Shown here in pieces: positions 1 through 7,284 of a DNA stretch of 48,106 nucleotides. This DNA is from SCTG01 sp964384595 (GTDB lineage Bacteria > Nitrospirota > Nitrospiria > Nitrospirales > NS-4), in NCBI GenBank assembly GCA_964384595.1, contig CAYLLY010000009.1, positions 1 through 48,106 of the forward strand, read 5' to 3'. The notes under the pieces were generated by a model that was not told where the DNA came from, did no database searches, and was given only the letters and a program-made list of their open reading frames with translations. The stretch's first letter is position 1. Every line of letters starts with the position of its first letter. A program made the position numbers and the translations under genes.

Positions 1-208
1 GTACGTCCGCCGCTTCTTTGTTGAGATGGTCGGCCCGCCGATTGATGATCTCGAGATCTCTGGCGTTTTGCTCTTCCCGGATCATCTGACCGATGAACGC
101 CCGCACAGCCGCTTCGATAAAATCAGAGCGGTTCTTATGCTGTTTGGCGCGTTCATCAATGGCTTTCACCAAGTCTTCCGAAAGGGTGATAGAAGTCTTG
201 ACTTTCAT
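1..208 (-). CDS. ribbon-helix-helix antitoxin, C-terminus cut by window edge
   Basis: The 69 visible residues start MKVKTSITLSEDLVKAID and continue through a stretch ending RSDFIEAAVRAFI. This is the classic ribbon-helix-helix layout: a short beta strand of alternating residues (VKTSITL), helix 1 (SEDLVKAIDERAKQ) and helix 2 (RSDFIEAAVRAFIGQM). Proteins of this MetJ/Arc/CopG fold bind operator DNA as dimers, and in this size class they are usually the antitoxin half of a type II toxin-antitoxin pair (often with MazF/PemK). The reading frame is open to base 1, so the C-terminal toxin-binding part and any toxin gene lie outside the window. The ATG at 206-208 is the only sensible start. It faces the same way as the isc operon and lies 62 bp beyond iscX. 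The fold is clear; the TA role is inferred. Confidence 0.8.
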   Translation of the reverse strand, partial: MKVKTSITLSEDLVKAIDERAKQHKNRSDFIEAAVRAFIGQMIREEQNARDLEIINRRADHLNKEAADV

Positions 209-270
209 GCTACCAATATACTCTTCCTGGTATCAGAATGCAAGGGGCCTGAGCACAGAACGAACGGGGG

Positions 271-483
271 TTACCCGTGGGCGTCTTTGTACTCTTCGTG
301 CCAGGCCATCTGGATGGCTTCGAGGATTTTCTCGTTTGACTTCTTGGGGTCCCCGATGAAGCCTGGAATCGACGTGACCCATTGGTGCAGGTCCGTGAAC
401 CGGATCGTAAGCGGATCGATCTCGGGATGCCGCTCGAGCAACTGGATGGCGATCTCCTCGGTGTCGTTCCAGTCTATCTCCAT
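271..483 (-). CDS. iscX: Fe-S cluster assembly protein IscX
   Basis: This 70-aa acidic protein opens MEIDWNDTEEIAIQLLE and carries the IscX landmarks: the WNDTEEIA start, the DPLTIRFTDLHQWV core and a C-terminal WHEEY. In well-studied bacteria IscX is a small winged-helix-like acidic protein that binds IscS and iron. It competes with CyaY/frataxin and tunes the cluster assembly rate. It is the last gene of the isc operon, 15 bp after hscA, the usual place for it. Length matches the family (about 66-70 aa). No frataxin gene is visible in the window. Confidence 0.93.
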   Translation of the reverse strand: MEIDWNDTEEIAIQLLERHPEIDPLTIRFTDLHQWVTSIPGFIGDPKKSNEKILEAIQMAWHEEYKDAHG

Positions 484-498
484 GGGGGTTCCCTCCCC

Positions 499-2307
499 TT
501 ACTTCACGTCCGAAAGCTTTTTGTCCTTCAGCGCGTCCTGCAGCGTACTGTTCATGAGCTTCTCGGCCACGCTGTAGGAGGCCTTGTCCAACGCCGCGAT
601 GGCGTCCCGGATCGGGCGGTGATTGGTGCCCCCCATGGCGGCTTTGAGGTCGGCGATCGCCTGCCGGATCGCCGCCAGTTCCTCCGGTGTGGCCAGCCTG
701 TCGGCGCGCGCCAGCGCCTTCTCGGTCGCTTTTAAGATACTCTCCGCCTCGTTCATCGCCTCGATCCGCTGCCGCTCCGTGATGTCCTGCTGGGCGAAGA
801 CGAAGGACTCGCGGATCATGCGCTCGACTTCCTGGTCCGACAGGCCGTAGGACGGTTTCACCTCGATGGACTGCGCCTCGCCGGTGCGGACATCGCGGGC
901 GGTGACGCTGAGGATCCCGTTCGCGTCGATCATGAAGGTGACCTCGACGCGGGGGATGCCGGCCGGGAGAGGAGGAATCCTGAGCTGGAAGCGCGCCAGG
1001 CTCCGGTTGTCCTTGACGAGCTCGCGCTCGCCCTGGAGGATATGGATATCCACGGACGTCTGGCCGTCCACGAACGTCGTGAACATCTCCTTCGCGCTGG
1101 TCGGGATCGTCGTGTTGCGGCGGATCAGGCTGCTCATCACGCCGCCCATCGTCTCGATCCCGAGGGTCAGCGGCGTCACGTCGAGCAGCAGCATGTCCTG
1201 AATGCCGCCGGAGAGAATGTCCGCCTGGACGGCGGCGCCGAGCGCCACCACTTCGTCCGGGTTGAGCTCGCAATGAGGCGGCTTCCCGAACAGCGCCTGA
1301 ACCCGCTGCCGCACGAGGGGTATCCGCGTGGAGCCGCCGACGAGGACGACCTCGTCCACGTCCGTGGCCGCCAGCCCGGCATCCTTGATCGCCTGCCGGC
1401 AGGGCGCCAGTGTCTTCTCCACCAAGTCGTCGACCAGCATCTCGAATTCGCGGCGGGTAAAGGTCCGGCGGTAGTTATCCAGCGGCAGATCAACCGCGGC
1501 CTCGGTTTCCGACGAGAGCCGGCATTTCGCCTCTTCAGCCGCCATTCTCATCCTTTGAATGATGAACCCTTCGGGGAAGGGCGTTGCGCCGCTTTGGCGT
1601 TTGTACTCACGGGTCATCACGTCCACCAGGCGCCGGTCGAAGTCGTCGCCGCCGAGGTGCGTGTTGCCGTTCGTCGCGAGGACCTCGAAGATGCCGCCCT
1701 TGAGTTTCAAGATCGAGATGTCGAAGGTGCCGCCTCCCAGGTCGTAGACGGCGATGATGCCCTGTTTCCGTTTCTGGAGGCCGTAGGCGAGCGAAGCGGC
1801 GGTCGGCTCGTTGACGAGCCGCGCCACGTCCAGCCCCGCGATCTTGCCGGCGTCTTTGGTGGCCTGCCGCTGGCTGTCGTTGAAGTAGGCGGGGACCGTG
1901 ATGACGGCCTTGCGGATCTCCTCGCCGAAGAACGCCTCGGCGCGGGCTTTCAGCTCCTTGAGGATCATGGCCGAGATTTCGGGCGGGGTGAGCGCCTTGT
2001 CGCCGATCTGGAGACGGATGACGCCGCCCTGCTCGGTGAGCGTGAACGGGAAGTACTGCAACTCCTGCGTGACGTCCGCCAGCCCCTTGCCCATGAAGCG
2101 CTTGACGGAATAGACGGTCTGTGCGGCATTTTGGAGGAGCTGCGCCTTGGCCTCGTCGCCGACAAGAAACCCCTCCGGCGTGGAGGCGACGATGGACGGC
2201 ACCATCGCGCGTCCCTCGGACCCCGCGATGACTGCGGGAGTCTTCCCTTTCATGTAGGCGATGAGCGAGTTGGTCGTCCCGAGGTCGATCCCGACGATGC
2301 GCGCCAT
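499..2307 (-). CDS. hscA: Hsp70-type chaperone HscA for Fe-S cluster transfer
   Basis: A 602-aa Hsp70 homologue with the N-terminal ATPase signature GIDLGTTNS, a second phosphate motif DLGGGTFDISIL near residue 190, a VLVGGSTRIPLV segment near 325, then a beta-sandwich substrate domain (LLLDVTPLTLGIET onward) and a helical lid. HscA rather than DnaK is indicated by the somewhat shorter length, the position directly after hscB, and an IscU in the same operon carrying the LPPVK recognition motif. Its job is to use ATP, with HscB as J-partner, to promote release of the [2Fe-2S] cluster from IscU. The ATG follows the hscB stop directly (TAAATG), so translation is probably coupled. Confidence 0.95.
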   Translation of the reverse strand: MARIVGIDLGTTNSLIAYMKGKTPAVIAGSEGRAMVPSIVASTPEGFLVGDEAKAQLLQNAAQTVYSVKRFMGKGLADVTQELQYFPFTLTEQGGVIRLQIGDKALTPPEISAMILKELKARAEAFFGEEIRKAVITVPAYFNDSQRQATKDAGKIAGLDVARLVNEPTAASLAYGLQKRKQGIIAVYDLGGGTFDISILKLKGGIFEVLATNGNTHLGGDDFDRRLVDVMTREYKRQSGATPFPEGFIIQRMRMAAEEAKCRLSSETEAAVDLPLDNYRRTFTRREFEMLVDDLVEKTLAPCRQAIKDAGLAATDVDEVVLVGGSTRIPLVRQRVQALFGKPPHCELNPDEVVALGAAVQADILSGGIQDMLLLDVTPLTLGIETMGGVMSSLIRRNTTIPTSAKEMFTTFVDGQTSVDIHILQGERELVKDNRSLARFQLRIPPLPAGIPRVEVTFMIDANGILSVTARDVRTGEAQSIEVKPSYGLSDQEVERMIRESFVFAQQDITERQRIEAMNEAESILKATEKALARADRLATPEELAAIRQAIADLKAAMGGTNHRPIRDAIAALDKASYSVAEKLMNSTLQDALKDKKLSDVK

Positions 2308-3021
2308 TTACTCCAGGGCCTCCGAGATGTTGCCGAGCATGTTGGTCACGTAGGTGCGCTCGGACAGCAGGCCGCGCATCTCTTTCAACGTCTGTTCCTT
2401 CTGGGCCGAGTGGGCCTGGTCGGGGAGCCCTTTTTCGATCAGCCGGTCCCAGATCTGGAAGAGCTCGGCCAGGCGGCTCTCCAGCGCGGCCCGTTTCGCC
2501 TCCAGGGTCTTCCGGGCGGTTTTCAGTAAGCCTCCGGCGCGGGCGGCGGAGGCGGCATCGTTCTGGGATTTGGCCGCCTGGAACTCCTCGAGGTGTTCCT
2601 GAATTTCCAGGATCGTTTCAAAGAGATCGGCGGGCGCTTTCCCGGGGATGTCCTTGGCGGCCCCGGCCTCCAACCGCAGGAGGTATTCCACGCGCAGGAT
2701 CGGATCCTTCAGCGTCCGGTAGGCCTGGTTGAGGACGGCGGAATTGGCCAGGCTGACGGCCCGTTCCATCTCCGATTTGCCCTCATAGAAGTCCGGGTGA
2801 AAGGCCCGGCTCAGTTCGTAGAACTTGCTCTCCAGGGACACGGTATCGATGTTCAGCTTCCGGGGGAGCCCCAGACATGTGAAGTAGTCGATGTCCTTCG
2901 ACAGGGGCTGGACCTTGACGCACTGGCCGCAAAAATATTCGCCGCCGATGTCGGACTGGCAGTGCCAGCACATGCTGCGAGCCATGGGCACCACGGGCAG
3001 CTCTTTCTTTTTGGTTTCCAT
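2308..3021 (-). CDS. hscB: J-domain co-chaperone HscB with N-terminal zinc-finger module
   Basis: This 237-aa protein joins an N-terminal tetracysteine module (C18xxC21 and C31xxC34, with CWHC and CGQC visible) to a J-domain whose HPD tripeptide is at residues 75-77, and a C-terminal helical domain that in the family binds IscU. HscB recruits IscU to HscA and stimulates its ATPase. The zinc-type extension is typical of mitochondrial HSC20 and is absent from E. coli HscB. I chose the ATG at 3021 because AGGGAA lies 8-10 nt upstream; an in-frame ATG nine codons earlier has no such site. hscA follows with no gap. Confidence 0.92.
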   Translation of the reverse strand: METKKKELPVVPMARSMCWHCQSDIGGEYFCGQCVKVQPLSKDIDYFTCLGLPRKLNIDTVSLESKFYELSRAFHPDFYEGKSEMERAVSLANSAVLNQAYRTLKDPILRVEYLLRLEAGAAKDIPGKAPADLFETILEIQEHLEEFQAAKSQNDAASAARAGGLLKTARKTLEAKRAALESRLAELFQIWDRLIEKGLPDQAHSAQKEQTLKEMRGLLSERTYVTNMLGNISEALE

Positions 3022-3049
3022 GCGGGGTTCCCTATGCCTTAGACACAAC

Positions 3050-3078
3050 GGGCATGGCCGTCGAGTCCGGCCATGCCC
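3050..3078 (-). terminator. 11-bp perfect hairpin between iscA and hscB
   Basis: GGGCATGGCCG and CGGCCATGCCC pair perfectly around a 7-nt loop in the 89-bp gap between iscA and hscB. No U-run follows, so it may act as an attenuator or RNA-processing/stability element rather than a full terminator. It would lower hscBA-iscX output relative to iscRSUA. Confidence 0.6.
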
Positions 3079-3110
3079 TGTGCGCGTGCGTTTCCTGAAG
3101 TGAGGTGCGG

Positions 3111-3461
3111 TCAGACGGAGAACGATTCTCCGCAGCCGCAGCTCTTGGCGGCGTTCGGGTTGCTGAACTTGAACTGGCCGCTCAGCATGTCCTTCTGATA
3201 GTCGAGCTGGGTCCCTTGGAGGTAGATCGCGCTCTTCATGTCCACGATGATCCGGATGCCCTCGACTTCGTAGGACTGATCATGCGGACCCATCTCCGTA
3301 TCGAAATTGACGGTGTAACTGAGTCCCGAACAGCCGCCGCCCTTGACGCCCAAGCGCAGCGCCGCCGAGCCCAGGCCCTGGACTTCCTGGAGGCGCTTGA
3401 CTTCTTTGACGGCGTTCGGCGTCAACGTCACGATCGGGGTGGTTGCGGCGGTCTCTTCCAT
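3111..3461 (-). CDS. iscA: A-type Fe-S carrier protein (IscA/ErpA family)
   Basis: The 116-aa protein has the three conserved cysteines of A-type carriers: C44 in GGGCSGLSY and C108/C110 in the C-terminal CGCGES. IscA/ErpA proteins take clusters from IscU, or bind iron, and hand them to apo-proteins, often as dimers. It lies 16 bp after iscU in the operon, which supports the IscA label, although by sequence alone ErpA cannot be excluded. Length is slightly above the 107 aa of E. coli IscA because of a short N-terminal extension. Confidence 0.92.
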   Translation of the reverse strand: MEETAATTPIVTLTPNAVKEVKRLQEVQGLGSAALRLGVKGGGCSGLSYTVNFDTEMGPHDQSYEVEGIRIIVDMKSAIYLQGTQLDYQKDMLSGQFKFSNPNAAKSCGCGESFSV

Positions 3462-3477
3462 GGGACGTATGCCTCCT

Positions 3478-3864
3478 TTACTTTGCCCCGGCGGCTTTCT
3501 TCTTGTAGTCTTCCAACGCGGACTTGATGGCGTCCTCGGCCAGGACCGAGCAGTGGATCTTCACCGGCGGCAGGTTCAGCTCCTGCACGATGTCGGTGTT
3601 CTTGATCTTGTACGCCTCGTCGACGGTGCGGCCCTTGAGCCATTCGGTGGCCAGGCTGGAGCTGGCGATCGCGGAGCCGCAGCCGAAGGTCTTGAACTTG
3701 GCGTCCACGATCACGTCGTTCTCGACCTTGATCTGCAGCTTCATGACGTCGCCGCACTCCGGAGCGCCCACGATCCCGGTGCCCACTTGCTTGTCGTCCT
3801 TCGGCAGGCTCCCCATGTTCCGCGGATTGTTGTAATGGTCGATGACCTTTTCGCTGTATGCCAT
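3478..3864 (-). CDS. iscU: Fe-S cluster scaffold protein IscU
   Basis: A 128-aa scaffold with all ligands in place: C37 and D39 (ECGD), C62 (GCGSA), H104 and C105 (KIHCSVLAED). The HscA recognition motif LPPVK is at 98-102. It receives sulfur from IscS, assembles [2Fe-2S] clusters and releases them with help from HscA/HscB. The start MAYSEKVIDHYNNPRN is the family norm and follows an AGGGGGAA-like site. It sits 18 bp after iscS. The length equals that of E. coli IscU. Confidence 0.97.
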   Translation of the reverse strand: MAYSEKVIDHYNNPRNMGSLPKDDKQVGTGIVGAPECGDVMKLQIKVENDVIVDAKFKTFGCGSAIASSSLATEWLKGRTVDEAYKIKNTDIVQELNLPPVKIHCSVLAEDAIKSALEDYKKKAAGAK

Positions 3865-3882
3865 GATCCTTCCCCCTATCTA

Positions 3883-5097
3883 TTAATGCACCGCCCATTG
3901 GACGGATTTCAAGTCGATGCCTTCCTTGGCCATTTCGTAAAGCGGGGACATTTCGCGCAGCCGCTGCACGGCCTCGACCATCCGCTTGGCCGTGTAGTCG
4001 ACTTCTTCGTCGGTCGTGAACCGGCCGAGCCCGAACCGGATGGAGGAGTGCGCGAGGTCCGAGCCCACGCCCAAGGCCCGCAGCACATAGGACGGCTCCA
4101 GCGTCGCCGAAGTGCAGGCCGAGCCGGACGACAGCGCGATCTCCTTGACGCCCATGAGCAGGGCCTCGCCTTCCACGTACGCGAAGCTGATGTTGAGGTT
4201 GTGCGGCAGCCGTTCCGTCGGGTGCCCGTTGAGGTAGCACTCGTCCAGGTCCGTCATGATCCGGGCCTGGAGACGGTCCCGCATCGCCGCGATCCGCTTG
4301 CTTTCGGCCGGCATCTCCTGCGCGCAGAGCTCGCAGGCCTTTCCGAATCCGATGATCAGGGGGACGGGAAGCGTACCGGACCGCATCCCCCGCTCGTGGC
4401 CGCCGCCGTCCATCTGGGGCACGAGGCGGACCCGCGGCCCCTTCTTCCGCACGTACAGGGCGCCGACGCCCTTGGGACCGTAAATCTTGTGGGCGGTGAA
4501 GGACATCAGGTCGACCTTGAGCGCTTCGATGTCCACGGGGATCTTGCCGACGCCCTGCGTCGCGTCGCAGTGCAAGAGAATGCCCTTCTCCTTGGCGATC
4601 TTGCCGATCTCGGCGATCGGATGGATCGTCCCGATTTCGTTGTTGGCCAGCATGATCGAGATGAGGATCGTCTTGTCCGTGATGGCTTTGCGGACCTCGT
4701 CGGGATTGACCCGGCCGTCCTTCTCGACCGGCAGGTAGGTCACCTTGATGCCGCGCTTCTCCAGCGACTTGCAGGTGTCCAGGATCGCCCGGTGCTCCGT
4801 GCTGCACGTGACGATGTGATCGCCCTTCTCCTTGTACATCTCCGCGACGCCCTTGAGCGCGAGGTTGTCCGATTCCGTGGCGCCGCTGGTGAAGACGATC
4901 TCCTTGGCGTCGCAGTGAATGAGCTTGGCGATCTGCTTGCGCGCGTTCTCCACCGCTTCTTCAGCCTCCCACCCGAACTGGTGGTTGCGACTGGCGGCAT
5001 TGCCGAACTTTTCGGTGAAGTAGGGCAGCATCGTTTCGAGGACCCTGGGATCCATCGGCGTCGTGGAGTGATTGTCCATGTAAATCGGAAACTTCAT
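3883..5097 (-). CDS. iscS: cysteine desulfurase IscS
   Basis: A PLP enzyme of 404 aa, the same length as E. coli IscS. The PLP lysine is K204 in TAHKIYGPKG, the cofactor-contacting H103-type motif STEHRAI is present, and the mobile-loop catalytic cysteine is C328 in SSGSACTS. It converts cysteine to alanine and passes persulfide sulfur to IscU, and probably to tRNA-thiolation partners. The start MKFPIYMDNHSTTPMDP is canonical. It lies 28 bp after iscR. Confidence 0.97.
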   Translation of the reverse strand: MKFPIYMDNHSTTPMDPRVLETMLPYFTEKFGNAASRNHQFGWEAEEAVENARKQIAKLIHCDAKEIVFTSGATESDNLALKGVAEMYKEKGDHIVTCSTEHRAILDTCKSLEKRGIKVTYLPVEKDGRVNPDEVRKAITDKTILISIMLANNEIGTIHPIAEIGKIAKEKGILLHCDATQGVGKIPVDIEALKVDLMSFTAHKIYGPKGVGALYVRKKGPRVRLVPQMDGGGHERGMRSGTLPVPLIIGFGKACELCAQEMPAESKRIAAMRDRLQARIMTDLDECYLNGHPTERLPHNLNISFAYVEGEALLMGVKEIALSSGSACTSATLEPSYVLRALGVGSDLAHSSIRFGLGRFTTDEEVDYTAKRMVEAVQRLREMSPLYEMAKEGIDLKSVQWAVH

Positions 5098-5125
5098 TGC
5101 GGGGCTCCTTATTCCTGCTCGAAAA

Positions 5126-5581
5126 TTAAGTCCGATGGCTGAATAATCTCGCGGGCGGTTCGATGGTGGTTGTGTTGAACGAGTTCATGTCTTCGATCGA
5201 CATGCTGTCGAGCAGGCCGTAGATGCTGTTCTGAATGTTGCGAATAGGGTTGCGGATGTTGCAGCGCGCCATCTGCATACAGTGGGAATCCTCGTTGTGG
5301 TAGCATTCGGTGATGCCGACGTGCCCTTCGATCGCCTGGATGATGGAGAGCACCGAGATGGCCTCCGGTGGTTTGGCGAGGACATACCCGCCCTTCGGGC
5401 CGTTCTGGCTGGTGATCAGGCCTTTCTTTCCGAGTTTCTGGAGCACCTTGGCCAGGAGCTCGACCGGGATCTTATACTCCTCGGCGATTTCCTTGGTATT
5501 GACCACGCGAGCGGCGCCCTTTGAGGCCATGTATTGGATGGCCATCAGGGCGTAATCGGTCTTTTTGGAAAGTTTCAGCAT
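5126..5581 (-). CDS. iscR: Rrf2-family Fe-S regulator IscR
   Basis: A 151-aa Rrf2-family repressor. It has an N-terminal winged helix (MLKLSKKTDYALMAIQYMA, with the GPKGGYVLAKPP wing at about 61-72) and a cluster-binding loop with C93, C101 and C107 in an ECYHNEDSHCMQMARC context. In E. coli the spacing is C-x5-C-x5-C; here the first gap is x7. The [2Fe-2S] form represses the isc operon when clusters are plentiful. It is the first gene of the operon and has an operator-like site overlapping its own promoter, so autoregulation is likely. Confidence 0.93.
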   Translation of the reverse strand: MLKLSKKTDYALMAIQYMASKGAARVVNTKEIAEEYKIPVELLAKVLQKLGKKGLITSQNGPKGGYVLAKPPEAISVLSIIQAIEGHVGITECYHNEDSHCMQMARCNIRNPIRNIQNSIYGLLDSMSIEDMNSFNTTTIEPPARLFSHRT

Positions 5582-5591
5582 CGAAATGATT

Positions 5592-5624
5592 CCGATTTAA
5601 ACAGTCGGGGACTATTTATATCGG
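5592..5624. promoter_or_regulatory. 33-bp palindrome in the iscR leader
   Basis: A near-perfect inverted repeat centred at 5608: CCGAT...AGTC-GGG-GACT...ATCGG, with 13 of 15 arm positions complementary. The AGTC/GACT core matches the half-site core of type-1 IscR operators, and the palindrome overlaps the end of the adjacent operator by 5 bp. It could be a second IscR site or a leader hairpin. Confidence 0.55.
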
Positions 5625-5644
5625 AGACCATCTTGGTCGGGTAT
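5620..5644 (-). promoter_or_regulatory. IscR type-1-like operator
   Basis: On the minus strand this reads ATA-CCC-GACC-N5-GGTC-TCC-GAT, an inverted repeat (TAT-N4-GACC-N5-GGTC-N4-ATA). It follows the spacing of the E. coli type-1 IscR consensus ATA-SYY-GACTR-WWW-YAGTC-RRS-TAT, with symmetrical T-to-C changes in the two cores. It begins one base downstream of the -10 box, where binding would block RNA polymerase. Confidence 0.7.
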
Positions 5645-5645
5645 A

Positions 5646-5674
5646 GATATAACACTGCCAAAAATGCTTGTCAA
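5646..5674 (-). promoter_or_regulatory. isc operon promoter
   Basis: Minus-strand TTGACA (5669-5674), a 17-bp spacer and TATATC (5646-5651) make a near-consensus sigma-70 promoter. It points at iscR, giving a leader of about 55-60 nt that includes the operator and palindrome. Confidence 0.75.
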
Positions 5675-5731
5675 TGTAAAATATTTGTATTATCTTTCGA
5701 GGCCTTAAGAACGGACAGGTAAATTCGCCCT

Positions 5732-7144
5732 ATGAGTCAAGTCAGAGTCCGGTTTGCCCCCAGCCCGACGGGGTACCTCCACATCGGTGGAGTCCGCACG
5801 GCTCTCTTCAACTGGCTTTTTGCCAGGCACGAAAAGGGAGTGTTCATCCTTCGGATCGAAGATACGGACCGCGAACGGTCGACACCTGAAGCCATCCAGG
5901 CCATTCTGGACGGGCTGAAGTGGGTGGGGCTGGACTGGGACGAGGGGCCGATCTATCAGACCGAGCGCCTGTCCATTTACAAAGAGCACGCCGACCGGTT
6001 GCTGGCGGAAGGGAAGGCCTACCTGTGCTACTGCACGGAAGAGGAACTGGAAGCCCGCCGGAAAGAGGCCCTGGCCCGCAAAGAGCTGCCGAAGTACGAC
6101 GGACGATGCCGTGTGCGATCCGGCGCCGCGCCGGCCGGCATCGCACCGGTCACCCGTTTTGTGTCGCCGCAGGAAGGGCGGACCACCGTCCATGACCTGA
6201 TCAAGGGTGACGTCACGTTCGACAACGCGCAGATGGACGATCTCGTCATCGTGCGGTCCAACGGGATGCCGACCTACAATTTCGGCGTGGTGGTGGATGA
6301 TACCCGGATGAAGATCACCCATGTCATCCGCGGCGACGATCACCTCAACAACGCGCCCAGGCAGATTCTGCTCTATCGGGCCTTGGGCTACGAGCCGCCG
6401 CGGTTCGGCCACCTGTCCATGATCCTCGGGATGGACAAGGTCAAGCTGTCCAAGCGGCACGGGGCCACGTCGGTGCTGGAGTATCAGGAGGCGGGCTACC
6501 TGCCCGAGGCGTTGGTCAACTATCTGGTCCGGCTGGGCTGGTCGTACGGCGACCAGGAAGTGTTCACAATGCAGGAGATGATCGAAAAGTTCTCGCTGGA
6601 GAACATCACCAAATCCCCGGCGGCGTTCAATCCCGACAAGCTCTTGTGGTTGAACGGCCAGTATCTCAAGACGGCGGATACGAAGCATGTGGCCAGTCTG
6701 CTGGTCCCGTTCCTCCGGAAGCGGGGAATGCTGAACGGAGGGACGCAGCCGGACTCTGCCTGGCTCGAAAAGCTGGTCGTCGCCTTCCGCGAGCGGTCGC
6801 AGACGCTGGTGGAGATGGCCGACAAGGCGGCGCCGTTCTTTCAGGAATCGGTCACGATGGACCAGGAAGCCGCGAAGAAATTCCTGAACGCGGCGATGCG
6901 GCCGGCCTTCACCAAGCTGGTCGCCGCGCTGGAAGATGTGGCCCTGTTCGAGCACGATGCGCTCGAGCAGGGGTTTAAGTCCGTGCTGGCGGAGACGGGC
7001 CTCTCGATGAGCAAGCTGGCGCAGCCGGTCCGCGTGGCGCTCACGGGCGGGACGGTCAGCCCCGGCATCTTCGACGTGATGGCGCTGCTGGGCCGCGCGC
7101 GGACGCTCGCGCGGCTCAAGAAGGCCATTGACTTGATGTGCTGA
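5732..7144 (+). CDS. gltX: glutamyl-tRNA synthetase
   Basis: A 470-aa class I synthetase with the HIGH-type motif HIGG at 17-20 and the KMSKS-type motif KLSKR at 238-242. A zinc-like cluster (C99, C101, C126) lies in the acceptor-binding insert, followed by a C-terminal anticodon-binding helical domain. It charges tRNA-Glu; in bacteria without GlnRS it also misacylates tRNA-Gln for GatCAB to amidate. That version is hinted at by the tRNA-Gln(CTG) gene 36 bp downstream, but discrimination cannot be read from sequence alone. It is divergent from iscR across a 150-bp shared regulatory gap. The ATG start gives the family-typical MSQVRVRFAPSPTG. Confidence 0.97.
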   Translation: MSQVRVRFAPSPTGYLHIGGVRTALFNWLFARHEKGVFILRIEDTDRERSTPEAIQAILDGLKWVGLDWDEGPIYQTERLSIYKEHADRLLAEGKAYLCYCTEEELEARRKEALARKELPKYDGRCRVRSGAAPAGIAPVTRFVSPQEGRTTVHDLIKGDVTFDNAQMDDLVIVRSNGMPTYNFGVVVDDTRMKITHVIRGDDHLNNAPRQILLYRALGYEPPRFGHLSMILGMDKVKLSKRHGATSVLEYQEAGYLPEALVNYLVRLGWSYGDQEVFTMQEMIEKFSLENITKSPAAFNPDKLLWLNGQYLKTADTKHVASLLVPFLRKRGMLNGGTQPDSAWLEKLVVAFRERSQTLVEMADKAAPFFQESVTMDQEAAKKFLNAAMRPAFTKLVAALEDVALFEHDALEQGFKSVLAETGLSMSKLAQPVRVALTGGTVSPGIFDVMALLGRARTLARLKKAIDLMC

Positions 7145-7156
7145 GCCACCGATAAT
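7128..7156 (+). promoter_or_regulatory. tRNA-Gln promoter inside the end of gltX
   Basis: TTGACT (7128-7133), a 17-bp spacer and GATAAT (7151-7156). The -35 box lies within the last codons of gltX. The predicted start is about 18 nt before the tRNA. Confidence 0.65.
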
Positions 7157-7180
7157 GTCGGCATACCACGTGACATGGGT

Positions 7181-7254
7181 TGGGGGATCGTCTAGTGGTA
7201 GGACGACAGACTCTGGATCTGTCTACCGAGGTTCGAATCCTCGTCCCCCAGCCA
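7181..7254 (+). tRNA. tRNA-Gln (anticodon CTG)
   Basis: A full cloverleaf of 74 nt including encoded CCA. Acceptor TGGGGGA pairs with TCCCCCA. The anticodon stem is ACAGA/TCTGT around loop CTCTGGA, giving anticodon CTG (codon CAG). The T arm is CGAGG-TTCGAAT-CCTCG, the discriminator is G, then CCA. It reads the main Gln codon of a GC-rich genome. Confidence 0.95.
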
Positions 7255-7284
7255 TCTCTCCTTACCCGTTCGTCAACGCGCTCA

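Noticed and set aside
1042..2529. 495-codon plus-strand ORF opposite hscA/hscB
   Set aside because: Antisense shadow spanning two real genes; no ribosome site and no recognisable domain.
3343..5142. 599-codon plus-strand ORF opposite iscU/iscS
   Set aside because: Shadow of high-GC coding on the other strand; the translation is low-complexity (His/Asp/Arg/Val-rich) and has no domain, while the minus strand has unmistakable isc genes.
5668..5696. gltX promoter overlapping the isc -35 box
   Set aside because: TTGTCA and TATCTT are 17 bp apart but the -10 match is weak, and TATTAT would be only 14 bp away; not strong enough to annotate.
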